6,618 nt of DNA from an uncultured Clostridia bacterium. Lineage in GTDB: Bacteria; Bacillota; Clostridia; Oscillospirales; Ruminococcaceae. Made by a program: the position numbers and the translations under genes. Shown here in pieces: positions 1 through 5,793 of the stretch; the first letter of the stretch is position 1; each line of letters starts with the position of its first letter. The stretch covers positions 1 through 6,618 of the forward strand of contig CANDLP010000137.1 in the NCBI GenBank assembly GCA_947385505.1, given 5' to 3'. The notes under the pieces are model-generated. The model worked only from the letters and a program-made list of their open reading frames with translations, had not been told where the DNA came from and did no database searches.

Positions 1-46
1 AGATGACGCTCCGTGACTGGAGTTCAGACGTGTGCTCTTCCGATCT
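1..46 (+). other. Illumina P7/TruSeq Read 2 adapter left on the contig end
   Basis: This is sequencing-library DNA, not genome. Bases 1-4 (AGAT) match the end of the P7 flow-cell oligo. Bases 5-12 (GACGCTCC) sit where the 8-base i7 index belongs. Bases 13-46 match the TruSeq Read 2 primer, from GTGACTGGAGTTC to its terminal GCTCTTCCGATCT. The match was made from memory of the adapter sequence and covers the whole 34-base primer. The trigger factor reading frame is open through the last 15 bases of the adapter, so an automatic caller could place a false GTG start at base 32. Base 47 (CCC, proline) is the first genomic base. Confidence 0.97.
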
Positions 47-418
47 CCCGAAGTGATGTACGAAAACCGTATTACTGAAATGGTCCGCGACTGGGAATTC
101 AGAAACAGATATCAGGGTATCACCGTTAAGGATTACCTTAAGTATACCGGCGCCACTATGGATCAGTTCAGAGATAACTTCAGAGAAGCCGCAACCAAGC
201 AGATTAAACTCAGGCTCGCTTTGGAAAAGATCGCTCAGTATGAAAATATAGAGGCTGCCGAAGAAGAAATTGATAAGCACTATGCCGACCTTGCCGAAGA
301 GCATAAGATGGAGGTTGAAAAGGTAAAGAACATAATCTCCGCTGAAGCTTTAAGCGAGGATATCAAGGTTGAAAAGGCGTTTAAACTTGTAAAGGACAAT
401 GCCGAAATAGCTTCTTAA
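47..418 (+). CDS. tig: Trigger factor, C-terminal fragment (5' end missing)
   Basis: Trigger factor is a ribosome-associated chaperone and peptidyl-prolyl isomerase that meets nascent chains at the exit tunnel. Only the last 123 residues are present, roughly the final quarter to third of a protein usually about 430 residues long. They belong to the helical C-terminal domain that forms the substrate cradle. Recognisable family features are PEVMYENRITEMV at the fragment start, the YQGITVKDYLKYTG stretch, and a run of amphipathic helices such as KLRLALEKIAQYENIEAAEE. The ribosome-binding and PPIase domains lie off the window. The 5' truncation is caused by the contig end and adapter, not by mutation. 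The gene ends with TAA, 166 bases before clpP, in the usual Firmicutes tig-clpP-clpX order. Confidence 0.93.
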   Translation, partial: PEVMYENRITEMVRDWEFRNRYQGITVKDYLKYTGATMDQFRDNFREAATKQIKLRLALEKIAQYENIEAAEEEIDKHYADLAEEHKMEVEKVKNIISAEALSEDIKVEKAFKLVKDNAEIAS

Positions 419-437
419 GCTTTGTTTGATTATTATT

Positions 438-485
438 AACAGGATTACCGCATAATGCGCTTTTGCAGTTATGCGGTTTGCTGTT
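438..485 (+). terminator. Imperfect hairpin between tig and clpP, possible weak terminator
   Basis: ACCGCATAA (447-455) pairs perfectly with TTATGCGGT (469-477). AACAG (438-442) pairs with CTGTT (481-485) outside an internal loop, and TGC/GCA can pair inside the loop. The 3' arm is followed by A-rich rather than T-rich sequence, so it does not look like a standard Rho-independent terminator. It may attenuate read-through from tig or protect the tig mRNA 3' end. The rest of the spacer (486-569) is A/T-rich, and I found no convincing promoter in it. Confidence 0.4.
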
Positions 486-569
486 AAAAAAGAAAATGAA
501 AAATATGCAGTAATTTGCGGAAATGCGTAGAATAAATAAATTATTTTAAACAAAATTGAAATAATATTT

Positions 570-577
570 GGAAAGGA
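570..577 (+). promoter_or_regulatory. clpP ribosome binding site
   Basis: GGAAAGGA lies 7 bases before the ATG at 585. It decides the start: the alternative in-frame ATG at 603, which would give the common family N-terminus [10 protein letters not shown], has no purine-rich site at a suitable distance. Confidence 0.75.
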
Positions 578-584
578 AAACAAA

Positions 585-1187
585 ATGGACGATAAAACAT
601 ATATGAGTCTGGTGCCTACCGTTATTGAACAGACGGGACGCGGCGAAAGAGCCTATGACATTTATTCGAGGCTTCTTAACGACCGTATAGTTATGCTTCA
701 CGAAGAGGTTAACGCCACCACCGCCAGCCTTGTTGTAGCTCAGCTTTTGTTTCTTGAGGGACAGGACGCCGACAAGGATATTCAGCTTTATATAAACAGC
801 CCCGGCGGTTCCATCACCGACGGTATGGCTATCTATGACACCATGCAGTATATCAAGTGCGATGTTTCCACTATTTGTATGGGTATGGCGGCGTCAATGG
901 GCGCATTCCTCCTGGCGGCGGGAACAAAGGGAAAGAGAATCTGCCTTCCCAACGCCGAAGTAATGATCCACCAGCCCTCAGGCGGCACCGGACGCGCTCA
1001 GGCATCGGATATTGATATTGTGGCCAAGCATATTATCTATGTTAAGGACAAGATGAACAGAATGCTGTCCGAAATGACAGGTCAGCCTTATGAAAGAATT
1101 GTAGCCGACACCGACAGAGATAATTATATGACCGCACAGCAGGCTCTGGAATACGGCATAGTCGATAAAATATTTGAAAAGCGTTAA
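585..1187 (+). CDS. clpP: ATP-dependent Clp protease proteolytic subunit ClpP
   Basis: ClpP is a cytoplasmic serine peptidase. Two heptameric rings form a closed chamber that degrades proteins delivered by a Clp ATPase, here ClpX encoded just downstream. The 200-residue product is the normal family length. The catalytic triad is intact: Ser104 in GMAASMGAF, His129 in MIHQPSGG, and Asp179 in DTDRDN by alignment with E. coli ClpP from memory. The INSPGGS segment (residues 70-76), part of the substrate-binding and oxyanion-hole region, is also intact. A one-residue insertion relative to E. coli lies between His and Asp ([10 protein letters not shown]). There is no long propeptide; the N-terminal axial loop is short, as is usual. 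I saw no CtsR-type heptamer repeat or CIRCE element upstream, so heat-shock control is not supported by the sequence. clpX follows after 68 bases. Confidence 0.98.
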   Translation: MDDKTYMSLVPTVIEQTGRGERAYDIYSRLLNDRIVMLHEEVNATTASLVVAQLLFLEGQDADKDIQLYINSPGGSITDGMAIYDTMQYIKCDVSTICMGMAASMGAFLLAAGTKGKRICLPNAEVMIHQPSGGTGRAQASDIDIVAKHIIYVKDKMNRMLSEMTGQPYERIVADTDRDNYMTAQQALEYGIVDKIFEKR

Positions 1188-1201
1188 ATATCTCCTTTCT
1201 A

Positions 1202-1229
1202 TTGATAAAATCAAAACATCATTTTTAAT
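1202..1229 (+). promoter_or_regulatory. Weak candidate promoter ahead of clpX
   Basis: TTGATA (1202-1207) and TTTAAT (1224-1229) are separated by 16 bases, giving 5/6 matches to each consensus hexamer. The region is very A/T-rich, so a chance match is quite possible. clpX could equally be read from the clpP transcript, because no terminator separates the two genes. Confidence 0.25.
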
Positions 1230-1255
1230 TCACATAAAAAATTTTCGGGAAAGGC

Positions 1256-2566
1256 ATGATCGGCTTTATGTTAAAATGTAATTTCTGCGGTAAATCAGAG
1301 GACTATGTATCAAGAATGTTGATAGGCAAAAACGGCGTTATATGCAACGAATGTGTTTTGGCCTCCTACAATATGCTGCTGGAAGAAGGGGAAATACCGA
1401 AAACCGAGATCCCCAAATCCCGCCCTGTCGGCACCTTTAAAAAAGAGAAGCTTCATAAGCCTGCGGAAATAAAAGCGATCCTTGACGAATATATAATCGG
1501 GCAGGAAGAAGCGAAAAAGGTATTGTCCGTTGCGGTATACAATCATTATAAAAGAGTTCTCGCCAATGAAAGCGCAAGAGAAGACAGCGACAACGATATC
1601 GAGCTTCAGAAAAGCAACGTTCTTCTTCTCGGCCCCACCGGCGTAGGTAAAACAATGCTGGCTCAGACTCTGGCGGAAATATTGAACGTTCCCTTTGCCA
1701 TAGCGGACGCCACTACGCTGACTCAAGCCGGCTATGTGGGCGAGGACGTGGAAAATGTTCTCCTTAGACTGATACAGGCGGCGGACTTTGATATTGAGGC
1801 GGCGGAAAGGGGCATTATCTATATCGATGAAATCGACAAGATATCCCGCCGTTCGGAAAACACCTCCATAACAAGAGACGTAAGCGGCGAGGGCGTACAG
1901 CAGGCGCTTTTGAAAATAGTGGAAGGCACCGTTTCAAATGTTCCCCCACAGGGCGGAAGAAAACATCCGAACCAGGAGTTTATTCAGATAAACACCGAAA
2001 ACATACTGTTCATCTGCGGAGGAGCTTTTGAGGGAATAGAAAAAACCATAATTTCCCGTATTCATTCCTCGGCTTTGGGCTTCGGCGCGGAGGTCAGAAG
2101 CCAGAAGGAACACAGTCTTACCGAAGCTTTCCACGAGGTCGCTCCTGAGGATCTTGTGAAGTACGGCATTATCCCCGAACTGGTAGGCAGACTTCCCATT
2201 GTGACGGTATTGGACGAGCTGGACGAGGAAGCGCTGATAAAGATTCTTATAGAGCCCAAAAACGCGTTGGTAAAGCAATACACTTATCTTTTCGGCTTGG
2301 ACGGCATAGAGCTTTCAATTCAGCCCGACGCCCTTAAGGAGATAGCAAAAAAAGCGGTGGAGCGCAAAACAGGAGCAAGAGGCCTCCGCACCATTATGGA
2401 GGAAATCCTTTCCGAAACAATGTTCGACGCTCCTTCCGACCCAACGTTAAACAAGATAATAGTTACCGCCGGGAACGTAAAAGAAAATACTCAGCCGGAA
2501 AGAGTACACGGCGAGAAAAAAGGCTTGGGAACCAATAAAAGAACCGGACGTAAAAACGCGGGCTGA
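1256..2566 (+). CDS. clpX: ATP-dependent Clp protease ATP-binding subunit ClpX
   Basis: ClpX is a hexameric AAA+ unfoldase that recognises substrates, including ssrA-tagged proteins, and threads them into ClpP. All family landmarks are present in 436 residues. The zinc-binding domain has Cys8, Cys11, Cys30 and Cys33 (CNFC...CNEC). Walker A is GPTGVGKT (126-133). The pore-1 loop is GYVGEDV (159-165). Walker B is IIYIDEID (187-194). The RKH pore loop is at 235-237. The ClpP-docking tripeptide is LGF (274-276) instead of the commoner IGF. The arginine-finger segment is LVGRLP (309-314, Arg312) and the sensor-2 motif is GARGLR (373-378). The start is uncertain: GGGAAAGG (1247-1254) sits only 1 base before ATG 1256 and 13 bases before the in-frame ATG 1268 (Met5). 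Either choice keeps the whole zinc finger. The C-terminal 30 residues are a basic, low-complexity tail, as in many relatives. Confidence 0.98.
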   Translation: MIGFMLKCNFCGKSEDYVSRMLIGKNGVICNECVLASYNMLLEEGEIPKTEIPKSRPVGTFKKEKLHKPAEIKAILDEYIIGQEEAKKVLSVAVYNHYKRVLANESAREDSDNDIELQKSNVLLLGPTGVGKTMLAQTLAEILNVPFAIADATTLTQAGYVGEDVENVLLRLIQAADFDIEAAERGIIYIDEIDKISRRSENTSITRDVSGEGVQQALLKIVEGTVSNVPPQGGRKHPNQEFIQINTENILFICGGAFEGIEKTIISRIHSSALGFGAEVRSQKEHSLTEAFHEVAPEDLVKYGIIPELVGRLPIVTVLDELDEEALIKILIEPKNALVKQYTYLFGLDGIELSIQPDALKEIAKKAVERKTGARGLRTIMEEILSETMFDAPSDPTLNKIIVTAGNVKENTQPERVHGEKKGLGTNKRTGRKNAG

Positions 2567-2629
2567 TTTAAATAGATATCGGCATTATATTGTCTCCAAA
2601 AATAAAAAAGTAAAAATTTTTAAAAACTA

Positions 2630-2658
2630 TTTACAAAAACCCTGCGCTATGGTATAAT
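2630..2658 (+). promoter_or_regulatory. Strong extended -10 promoter for rpsO-pnp
   Basis: TTTACA (2630-2635) and TATAAT (2653-2658) are separated by exactly 17 bases. A TGG at 2650-2652 adds the TGn extended -10 element. This is the best promoter in the window. Transcription should start near 2665, leaving a leader of about 110 nt before rpsO. No GC-rich terminator separates it from clpX, only A/T-rich DNA (2567-2629), so some read-through from clpX is possible. Confidence 0.85.
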
Positions 2659-2683
2659 ATATCTGCTGTATTTACAGTAAAAA

Positions 2684-2753
2684 ATCCCTTTCTTGGCATT
2701 GAGGAATTTGCCCTTAGGGGAAGCACCGTATCCCTTTGCTATGAACGGGAAAT
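2684..2753 (+). promoter_or_regulatory. Structured rpsO mRNA leader, possible S15 autoregulatory site
   Basis: The leader carries ATCCCTTT twice (2684-2691 and 2730-2737) and two purine partners, AGGGGA (2716-2721) and GGGA (2747-2750). One fold is a three-way junction: TCCC 2685-2688 with GGGA 2747-2750, GGCA 2695-2698 with TGCC 2709-2712, and AGGGGA 2716-2721 with TCCCTT 2731-2736. A competing fold pairs 2685-2690 with 2716-2721 and 2731-2734 with 2747-2750. S15 is known to bind a three-way junction in 16S rRNA and structured leaders of its own mRNA in several bacteria. Assigning that role here is inference from position and pairing; I did not match it to a known leader family. Confidence 0.45.
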
Positions 2754-2775
2754 AAAAAATTTAAGAGGTGTAATT

Positions 2776-3042
2776 ATGTTACTGAAAGAAGAAAAGACCG
2801 AGATTATTGAAAAAAACCGTACTCACGAGAACGATACAGGTTCTCCCGAAGTACAGATCGCCATTCTCACCAAGAGAATTTCCGATCTTACCGAGCATCT
2901 GAAAAATCACAAGAAGGATCACCATTCAAGACGCGGCCTTCACAAAATGGTAGGTCACAGACGCAACCTGCTCAACTATCTCCAGAAGAAGGATATTGAG
3001 CGTTACCGTGCTATCGTTGCGAAGCTTGGTATTCGTAAGTAA
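2776..3042 (+). CDS. rpsO: 30S ribosomal protein S15
   Basis: S15 is a primary binder of the central domain of 16S rRNA (the helix 20-22 junction) and takes part in a bridge to the 50S subunit. The 88-residue product is the standard length and clearly conserved. It has [24 protein letters not shown] sequence from about residue 22, then the [25 protein letters not shown] region with its rRNA-contacting His/Arg residues (about 42-66), and a [10 protein letters not shown] segment near the end. A good Shine-Dalgarno AGAGGTG (2764-2770) lies 5 bases before the ATG. It is the first gene of a unit with pnp, the same order as in E. coli and many other bacteria. The only good promoter nearby is the one upstream of rpsO. 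Confidence 0.98.
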   Translation: MLLKEEKTEIIEKNRTHENDTGSPEVQIAILTKRISDLTEHLKNHKKDHHSRRGLHKMVGHRRNLLNYLQKKDIERYRAIVAKLGIRK

Positions 3043-3139
3043 TAATCTTTGGCGTTTTCTCGGACGAACGGTTCGGTGAGTTAAAGATTAGTGCTTTGGG
3101 TGCAATCTTTAATAAATATCCTTATTTGATTAAAGATTG
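3043..3139 (+). promoter_or_regulatory. Four-arm complementary region behind rpsO
   Basis: Arm 1 TAATCTTT (3043-3050) starts immediately after the rpsO stop codon and pairs perfectly with arm 2 AAAGATTA (3083-3090). Arm 3 CAATCTTTAAT (3103-3113) pairs perfectly over 11 bp with arm 4 ATTAAAGATTG (3129-3139). AAAT/ATTT continues that stem around a 6-base loop with one bulged G. Arm 2 can instead pair 9 bp with arm 3 (3081-3089 with 3104-3112), excluding both other stems. No T-run follows, so it is not a plain terminator. It may be an RNA-processing or mRNA-stability element at the rpsO/pnp junction. Confidence 0.55.
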
Positions 3140-3150
3140 ATATAAAAGAC

Positions 3151-3196
3151 AGGTACCCGAGGGACGGAACGCTTTGTTGTTCTGTCCTTTGTGCCT
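3151..3196 (+). promoter_or_regulatory. Two-part hairpin in the rpsO-pnp spacer
   Basis: GGACGGAAC (3162-3170) pairs with GTTCTGTCC (3179-3187) over 9 bp including one G-U pair, around an 8-base loop. AGGTAC (3151-3156) pairs with GTGCCT (3191-3196) over 6 bp including one G-U pair. The internal loop is CCGAG opposite TTT. The sequence after it is A-rich rather than a T-run, so termination is unlikely. Confidence 0.5.
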
Positions 3197-3217
3197 ATTA
3201 TGGAAGCAATAAAAAAA

Positions 3218-3292
3218 GAGGAGACGGAGATTTAGCATTAAATTGAGTTTTTTGATAACAGAAAACTGAATTTATTGCTAAATCGTTTCCTC
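3218..3292 (+). promoter_or_regulatory. Long hairpin directly ahead of pnp, candidate RNase III/PNPase control site
   Basis: The main stem pairs 3229-3251 with 3262-3284. It gives 21 base pairs in 23 positions, broken only by a T-T (3238/3275) and a G-G (3245/3268) mismatch, around the 10-base loop 3252-3261. It extends outward as GAGGAGAC (3218-3225) with GTTTCCTC (3285-3292), with GGA bulged at 3226-3228. The full element is 75 nt and ends 24 nt before the pnp ATG, leaving the probable Shine-Dalgarno just outside. In E. coli, RNase III cuts a long stem in the pnp leader and PNPase then represses its own mRNA. The same logic here is inference from position and shape. Confidence 0.6.
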
Positions 3293-3304
3293 AAAAGGAA
3301 AGGC

Positions 3305-3308
3305 AAGG
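3305..3308 (+). promoter_or_regulatory. Probable pnp ribosome binding site
   Basis: AAGG lies 8 bases before ATG 3317. A second purine block, GGAAAGG (3297-3303), lies 13 bases away and may assist. The placement supports ATG 3317 over the upstream in-frame TTG at 3275, which lies inside the 3' arm of the long hairpin. Confidence 0.6.
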
Positions 3309-3316
3309 TAAAAACA

Positions 3317-5443
3317 ATGTTTGAAAATTACAAGGTGTTTAAAACTACCTTTGCAGGCCGTGAGCTTTCCGTTGAAACCGGAAAGACCTGCGGGCTTGCC
3401 AACGGCTCCTGCTGGGTGCATTATGGAGACACGGTGGTAATGGTTAACGTTACCGCCAGTGAAAAGCCCCGCGACGGCGTGGATTTCTTCCCTCTGTCCG
3501 TTGACTATGAGGAAAAGCTTTACGCTGTGGGAAAAATTCCCGGCAGCTTCCTTAAAAGAGAAGGCAGACCCAGCGAAAAGGCTATTCTTACCTCAAGAGT
3601 TGTTGACCGTCCCATGCGCCCACTGTTCCCCAAAGATATGAGAAACGACGTTTCAATCGTTATGACGGTACTGGCGGTGGATCCCGATACACAACCTGAA
3701 ATTATCGCAATGATAGGCGCTTCTATCGCGGTATCCATCTCGGATATTCCGTGGAACGGACCGATAGGCGGTATTTCCGTAGGTATTGTGGACGGAGAGA
3801 TCGTGCTTATGCCTGACGCGGAACAGAGAGCAAAGTCCGATTTACAGCTTACCGTAGCTTCAAGCGAGAAGAAAGTGGTAATGATAGAAGCGGGCGCCAA
3901 CGAGATTGACGACGACACAATGTTCAACGCCATAATGAAAGGACACGAGGAAATTGTTTCTTCGATCATTCCTTTTGTAAATAAAATAAGAGAAGAAATA
4001 GGAAAACCCAAGTTTACCTTTGATTCTATGGATGTTGACCACGATTTGTTTGAGGATATTCAGGGCAAATACACCGAAAAAGTGAAATATGCCCTTGATA
4101 CCGACGATAAAAATGTGCGAGAAGCAAGACTTCAGCCGATAAAGGACGAAATCCACGCCGAGTACGATGAAAAGTACCCCGAACAGATCGCCATGATCGA
4201 CGAATGTATTTACAAGCTTCAGAAATTTATCGTTCGCCGCTGGCTGCTTGACGAACAGAAGCGCGTTGACGGACGCGGAATGGACCAGATGAGACCCTTG
4301 GCGGCTGAGGTTGGACTCCTTCCCCGCGTTCACGGCTCAGGTCTTTTCACAAGAGGTCAGACTCAGGTGCTCACCGTTACCACACTTGGTCCCGTAAGCG
4401 ACGCGCAGAAGCTGGATGGTCTTGATGAAGAAGAAGAGAAGCGTTATATGCACCACTACAACTTCCCTTCATACTCCGTAGGCGAAACCAAGCCCAGCAG
4501 AGGTCCCGGAAGACGTGAGATAGGCCACGGCGCTCTTGCACAGAGAGCTTTGGAGCCTGTTATTCCTTCAGTAGAAGAATTCCCTTACGCTATAAGACTG
4601 GTTTCCGAGGTTCTTTCCTCAAACGGCTCCACTTCACAGGCGTCAATCTGCGGCTCCACACTTTCGCTTATGGACGCGGGAGTTCCGATAAAGTCTCCCG
4701 TAGCAGGAATATCCTGCGGTCTTATCACCGAGGGCGACAGATGGATGACAATGGTGGATATTCAGGGACTTGAGGACTTCTTCGGCGATATGGACTTTAA
4801 GGTAGGCGGTACTCACAAGGGCATCACTGCCATTCAGATGGATCTTAAAATCGACGGTCTTACCCCCGAAATAATCAAGGACGCTTTCGCAAAAACCCAC
4901 AAGGCGCGTGACTATATCCTTGATGAGATAATGCTTAAGGCTATACCCGCCCCCCGTCCCACCGTAAATCAGTGGGCGCCCAAGATGATCAATATGAAGG
5001 TTCCCGTTGACAAGATACGCGAGGTTATCGGTACCGGCGGAAAGGTTATACAGAAGCTTTGCGCCGATTACGAGGTAAAGATCGATATCGACGAGGAAGG
5101 CAATGTATTTATCTGCGGCAACGATGAAAAGAAGTCCAGAGAATGCGTTGAGATGATCAAGGCTATAACCCTTGTTCCCGAAATCGGCTCTATTTACAAA
5201 GGAAAAGTCGTAAGGGTTACCGGCTTCGGAGCATTTGTGGAATTTGCTCCCGGAAAAGAAGGAATGGTACACATTTCCGAGCTGGAAAACAGACGTGTTG
5301 AAAAGGTTGAGGACGTCTGCAATGTGGGCGATGAAATTATTGTTAAGATAATAAAGATCGACCAGCAGGGGAAAATCGGACTTTCAAGAAAAGAAGCGCT
5401 GGCGGATATTGAAGCTAAAAGAAAAGCTAAAGCGGCTCAATAA
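3317..5443 (+). CDS. pnp: Polynucleotide phosphorylase (polyribonucleotide nucleotidyltransferase)
   Basis: PNPase is a trimeric 3'-to-5' exoribonuclease that releases nucleoside diphosphates using phosphate and can also run in reverse. It takes part in mRNA and sRNA turnover. The 708-residue product has the full architecture: first RNase PH-like domain (about 10-145), helical linker (about 240-310), second catalytic RNase PH-like domain (about 315-540), KH domain (about 557-615, GTGG loop at 572-575) and S1 RNA-binding domain (about 625-692, with YKGKVVRVTGFGAFVEF). Residues corresponding to the E. coli catalytic acids are present in EDFFGDMDFK: Asp487, Asp493 and Lys495. ATG 3317 is chosen because it gives the usual MFENYKVFKTTFAGRELSVE-type N-terminus and has a nearby Shine-Dalgarno; the frame is open upstream to a TTG, but those 14 residues (LKRKGKVK-type) are not family-like. 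It is co-transcribed with rpsO and followed by a strong terminator. Confidence 0.98.
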   Translation: MFENYKVFKTTFAGRELSVETGKTCGLANGSCWVHYGDTVVMVNVTASEKPRDGVDFFPLSVDYEEKLYAVGKIPGSFLKREGRPSEKAILTSRVVDRPMRPLFPKDMRNDVSIVMTVLAVDPDTQPEIIAMIGASIAVSISDIPWNGPIGGISVGIVDGEIVLMPDAEQRAKSDLQLTVASSEKKVVMIEAGANEIDDDTMFNAIMKGHEEIVSSIIPFVNKIREEIGKPKFTFDSMDVDHDLFEDIQGKYTEKVKYALDTDDKNVREARLQPIKDEIHAEYDEKYPEQIAMIDECIYKLQKFIVRRWLLDEQKRVDGRGMDQMRPLAAEVGLLPRVHGSGLFTRGQTQVLTVTTLGPVSDAQKLDGLDEEEEKRYMHHYNFPSYSVGETKPSRGPGRREIGHGALAQRALEPVIPSVEEFPYAIRLVSEVLSSNGSTSQASICGSTLSLMDAGVPIKSPVAGISCGLITEGDRWMTMVDIQGLEDFFGDMDFKVGGTHKGITAIQMDLKIDGLTPEIIKDAFAKTHKARDYILDEIMLKAIPAPRPTVNQWAPKMINMKVPVDKIREVIGTGGKVIQKLCADYEVKIDIDEEGNVFICGNDEKKSRECVEMIKAITLVPEIGSIYKGKVVRVTGFGAFVEFAPGKEGMVHISELENRRVEKVEDVCNVGDEIIVKIIKIDQQGKIGLSRKEALADIEAKRKAKAAQ

Positions 5444-5461
5444 TTAATTAAGAGCATCTCT

Positions 5462-5510
5462 AAAAACAATAGTGCCTCATATGCTTGCATATGAGGCACT
5501 ATTGTTTTTT
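5462..5510 (+). terminator. Strong Rho-independent terminator after pnp (22-bp perfect stem)
   Basis: Bases 5462-5483 and 5488-5509 are exact reverse complements, with only the tetraloop CTTG between them. The core is CAATAGTGCCTCATATG. The stem opens with AAAAA and closes with a run of six T (5505-5510), so the same element would also terminate transcription arriving from the minus strand. It lies 18 bases after the pnp stop and closes the rpsO-pnp unit. Confidence 0.95.
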
Positions 5511-5657
5511 GACACGCAAAACCCGAAAACGGTAAAGCCCGAAAAAAACAGGATAGTCGAGGGAAACACCCCAAAAAACGCTTATCTGAAACGGATTTAA
5601 GAGAAATTTAAACGGCGCGAACCGAATTCGTAAGCAAACAAGCTTGTCAAAAAAATT
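5511..5657. other. Non-coding spacer between two terminators
   Basis: I found no ATG-started ORF on either strand and no clear promoter pair. A TTGACA at 5509-5514 overlaps the end of the pnp terminator, but the best hexamer at the right distance (TAAAGC, 5533-5538, 18-base spacer) matches the -10 consensus at only 3 of 6 positions. The stretch is rich in A and in C/G triplets and contains the short palindrome ACAAGCTTGT near its end. It could hold a small RNA ending at the next terminator or be debris of a lost gene; nothing in the sequence decides this. Confidence 0.4.
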
Positions 5658-5686
5658 GAGGGCATTCCGCCCTCTTTTTTGTTTTT
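5658..5686 (+). terminator. Second Rho-independent terminator
   Basis: GAGGGC (5658-5663) pairs with GCCCTC (5669-5674) around the 5-base loop ATTCC. It is followed by six T, a G and five more T (5675-5686), and preceded by seven A (5649-5655), which can extend the stem past a TT bulge. The A-run and T-run make it usable from either side. On the plus strand there is no recognisable gene between it and the pnp terminator. From the right, it could stop minus-strand transcription leaving the transposase remnant. Confidence 0.85.
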
Positions 5687-5725
5687 CGGGACATTGGTTA
5701 ATATCTTTTTAAAAATCATTTTAAG

Positions 5726-5745
5726 ACTGTTTTAATTAAAACAGT
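5726..5745. repeat. 20-bp perfect palindrome
   Basis: ACTGTTTTAA followed by TTAAAACAGT reads identically on both strands with no spacer. It lies in A/T-rich DNA between the second terminator and the insertion-sequence remnants. It could be a dimeric-protein operator, but there is no adjacent gene start to support that. The flanks (5687-5725 and 5746-5775) contain nothing else I can support. Confidence 0.6.
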
Positions 5746-5793
5746 AATTGTTTATATGCAGACTACAAGAGATTTTGTGTTATCATACTAATC

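Noticed and set aside
350..583. 77-codon minus-strand frame over the tig-clpP spacer
   Set aside because: It is a hydrophobic, A/T-driven frame with no family resemblance and overlaps the end of tig; its start has no ribosome binding site.
419..584. CtsR or CIRCE heat-shock operator ahead of clpP
   Set aside because: No tandem GGTCAAA-like heptads and no TTAGCACTC-N9-GAGTGCTAA-like inverted repeat are visible.
2741..2755. Tiny ATG AAC GGG AAA TAA frame in the rpsO leader as a regulatory upstream ORF
   Set aside because: There is no Shine-Dalgarno before it, and its bases are better explained as the purine arm of the leader structure.
3174..3201. TTGTTG / TATTAT as an internal pnp promoter
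   Set aside because: The -35 matches at only 3 of 6 positions and both hexamers overlap a well-supported hairpin; the rpsO promoter is sufficient to explain pnp expression.
3043..3296. Rho-independent terminator between rpsO and pnp
   Set aside because: None of the hairpins is followed by a T-run; each is followed by A-rich or mixed sequence, which fits processing or stability elements better than termination.
4643..5272. 209-codon open frame on the minus strand inside pnp, and similar antisense frames at 3520-4011, 3860-4333, 1934-2278 and 1310-1726
   Set aside because: They lie entirely opposite strongly conserved genes, have no ribosome binding sites or recognisable domains, and are explained as reading-frame shadows.
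5509..5538. TTGACA right after the pnp terminator as a promoter for a small RNA
   Set aside because: Three of its bases belong to the terminator end, and no acceptable -10 hexamer lies 16-18 bases downstream; the best one matches at 3 of 6.
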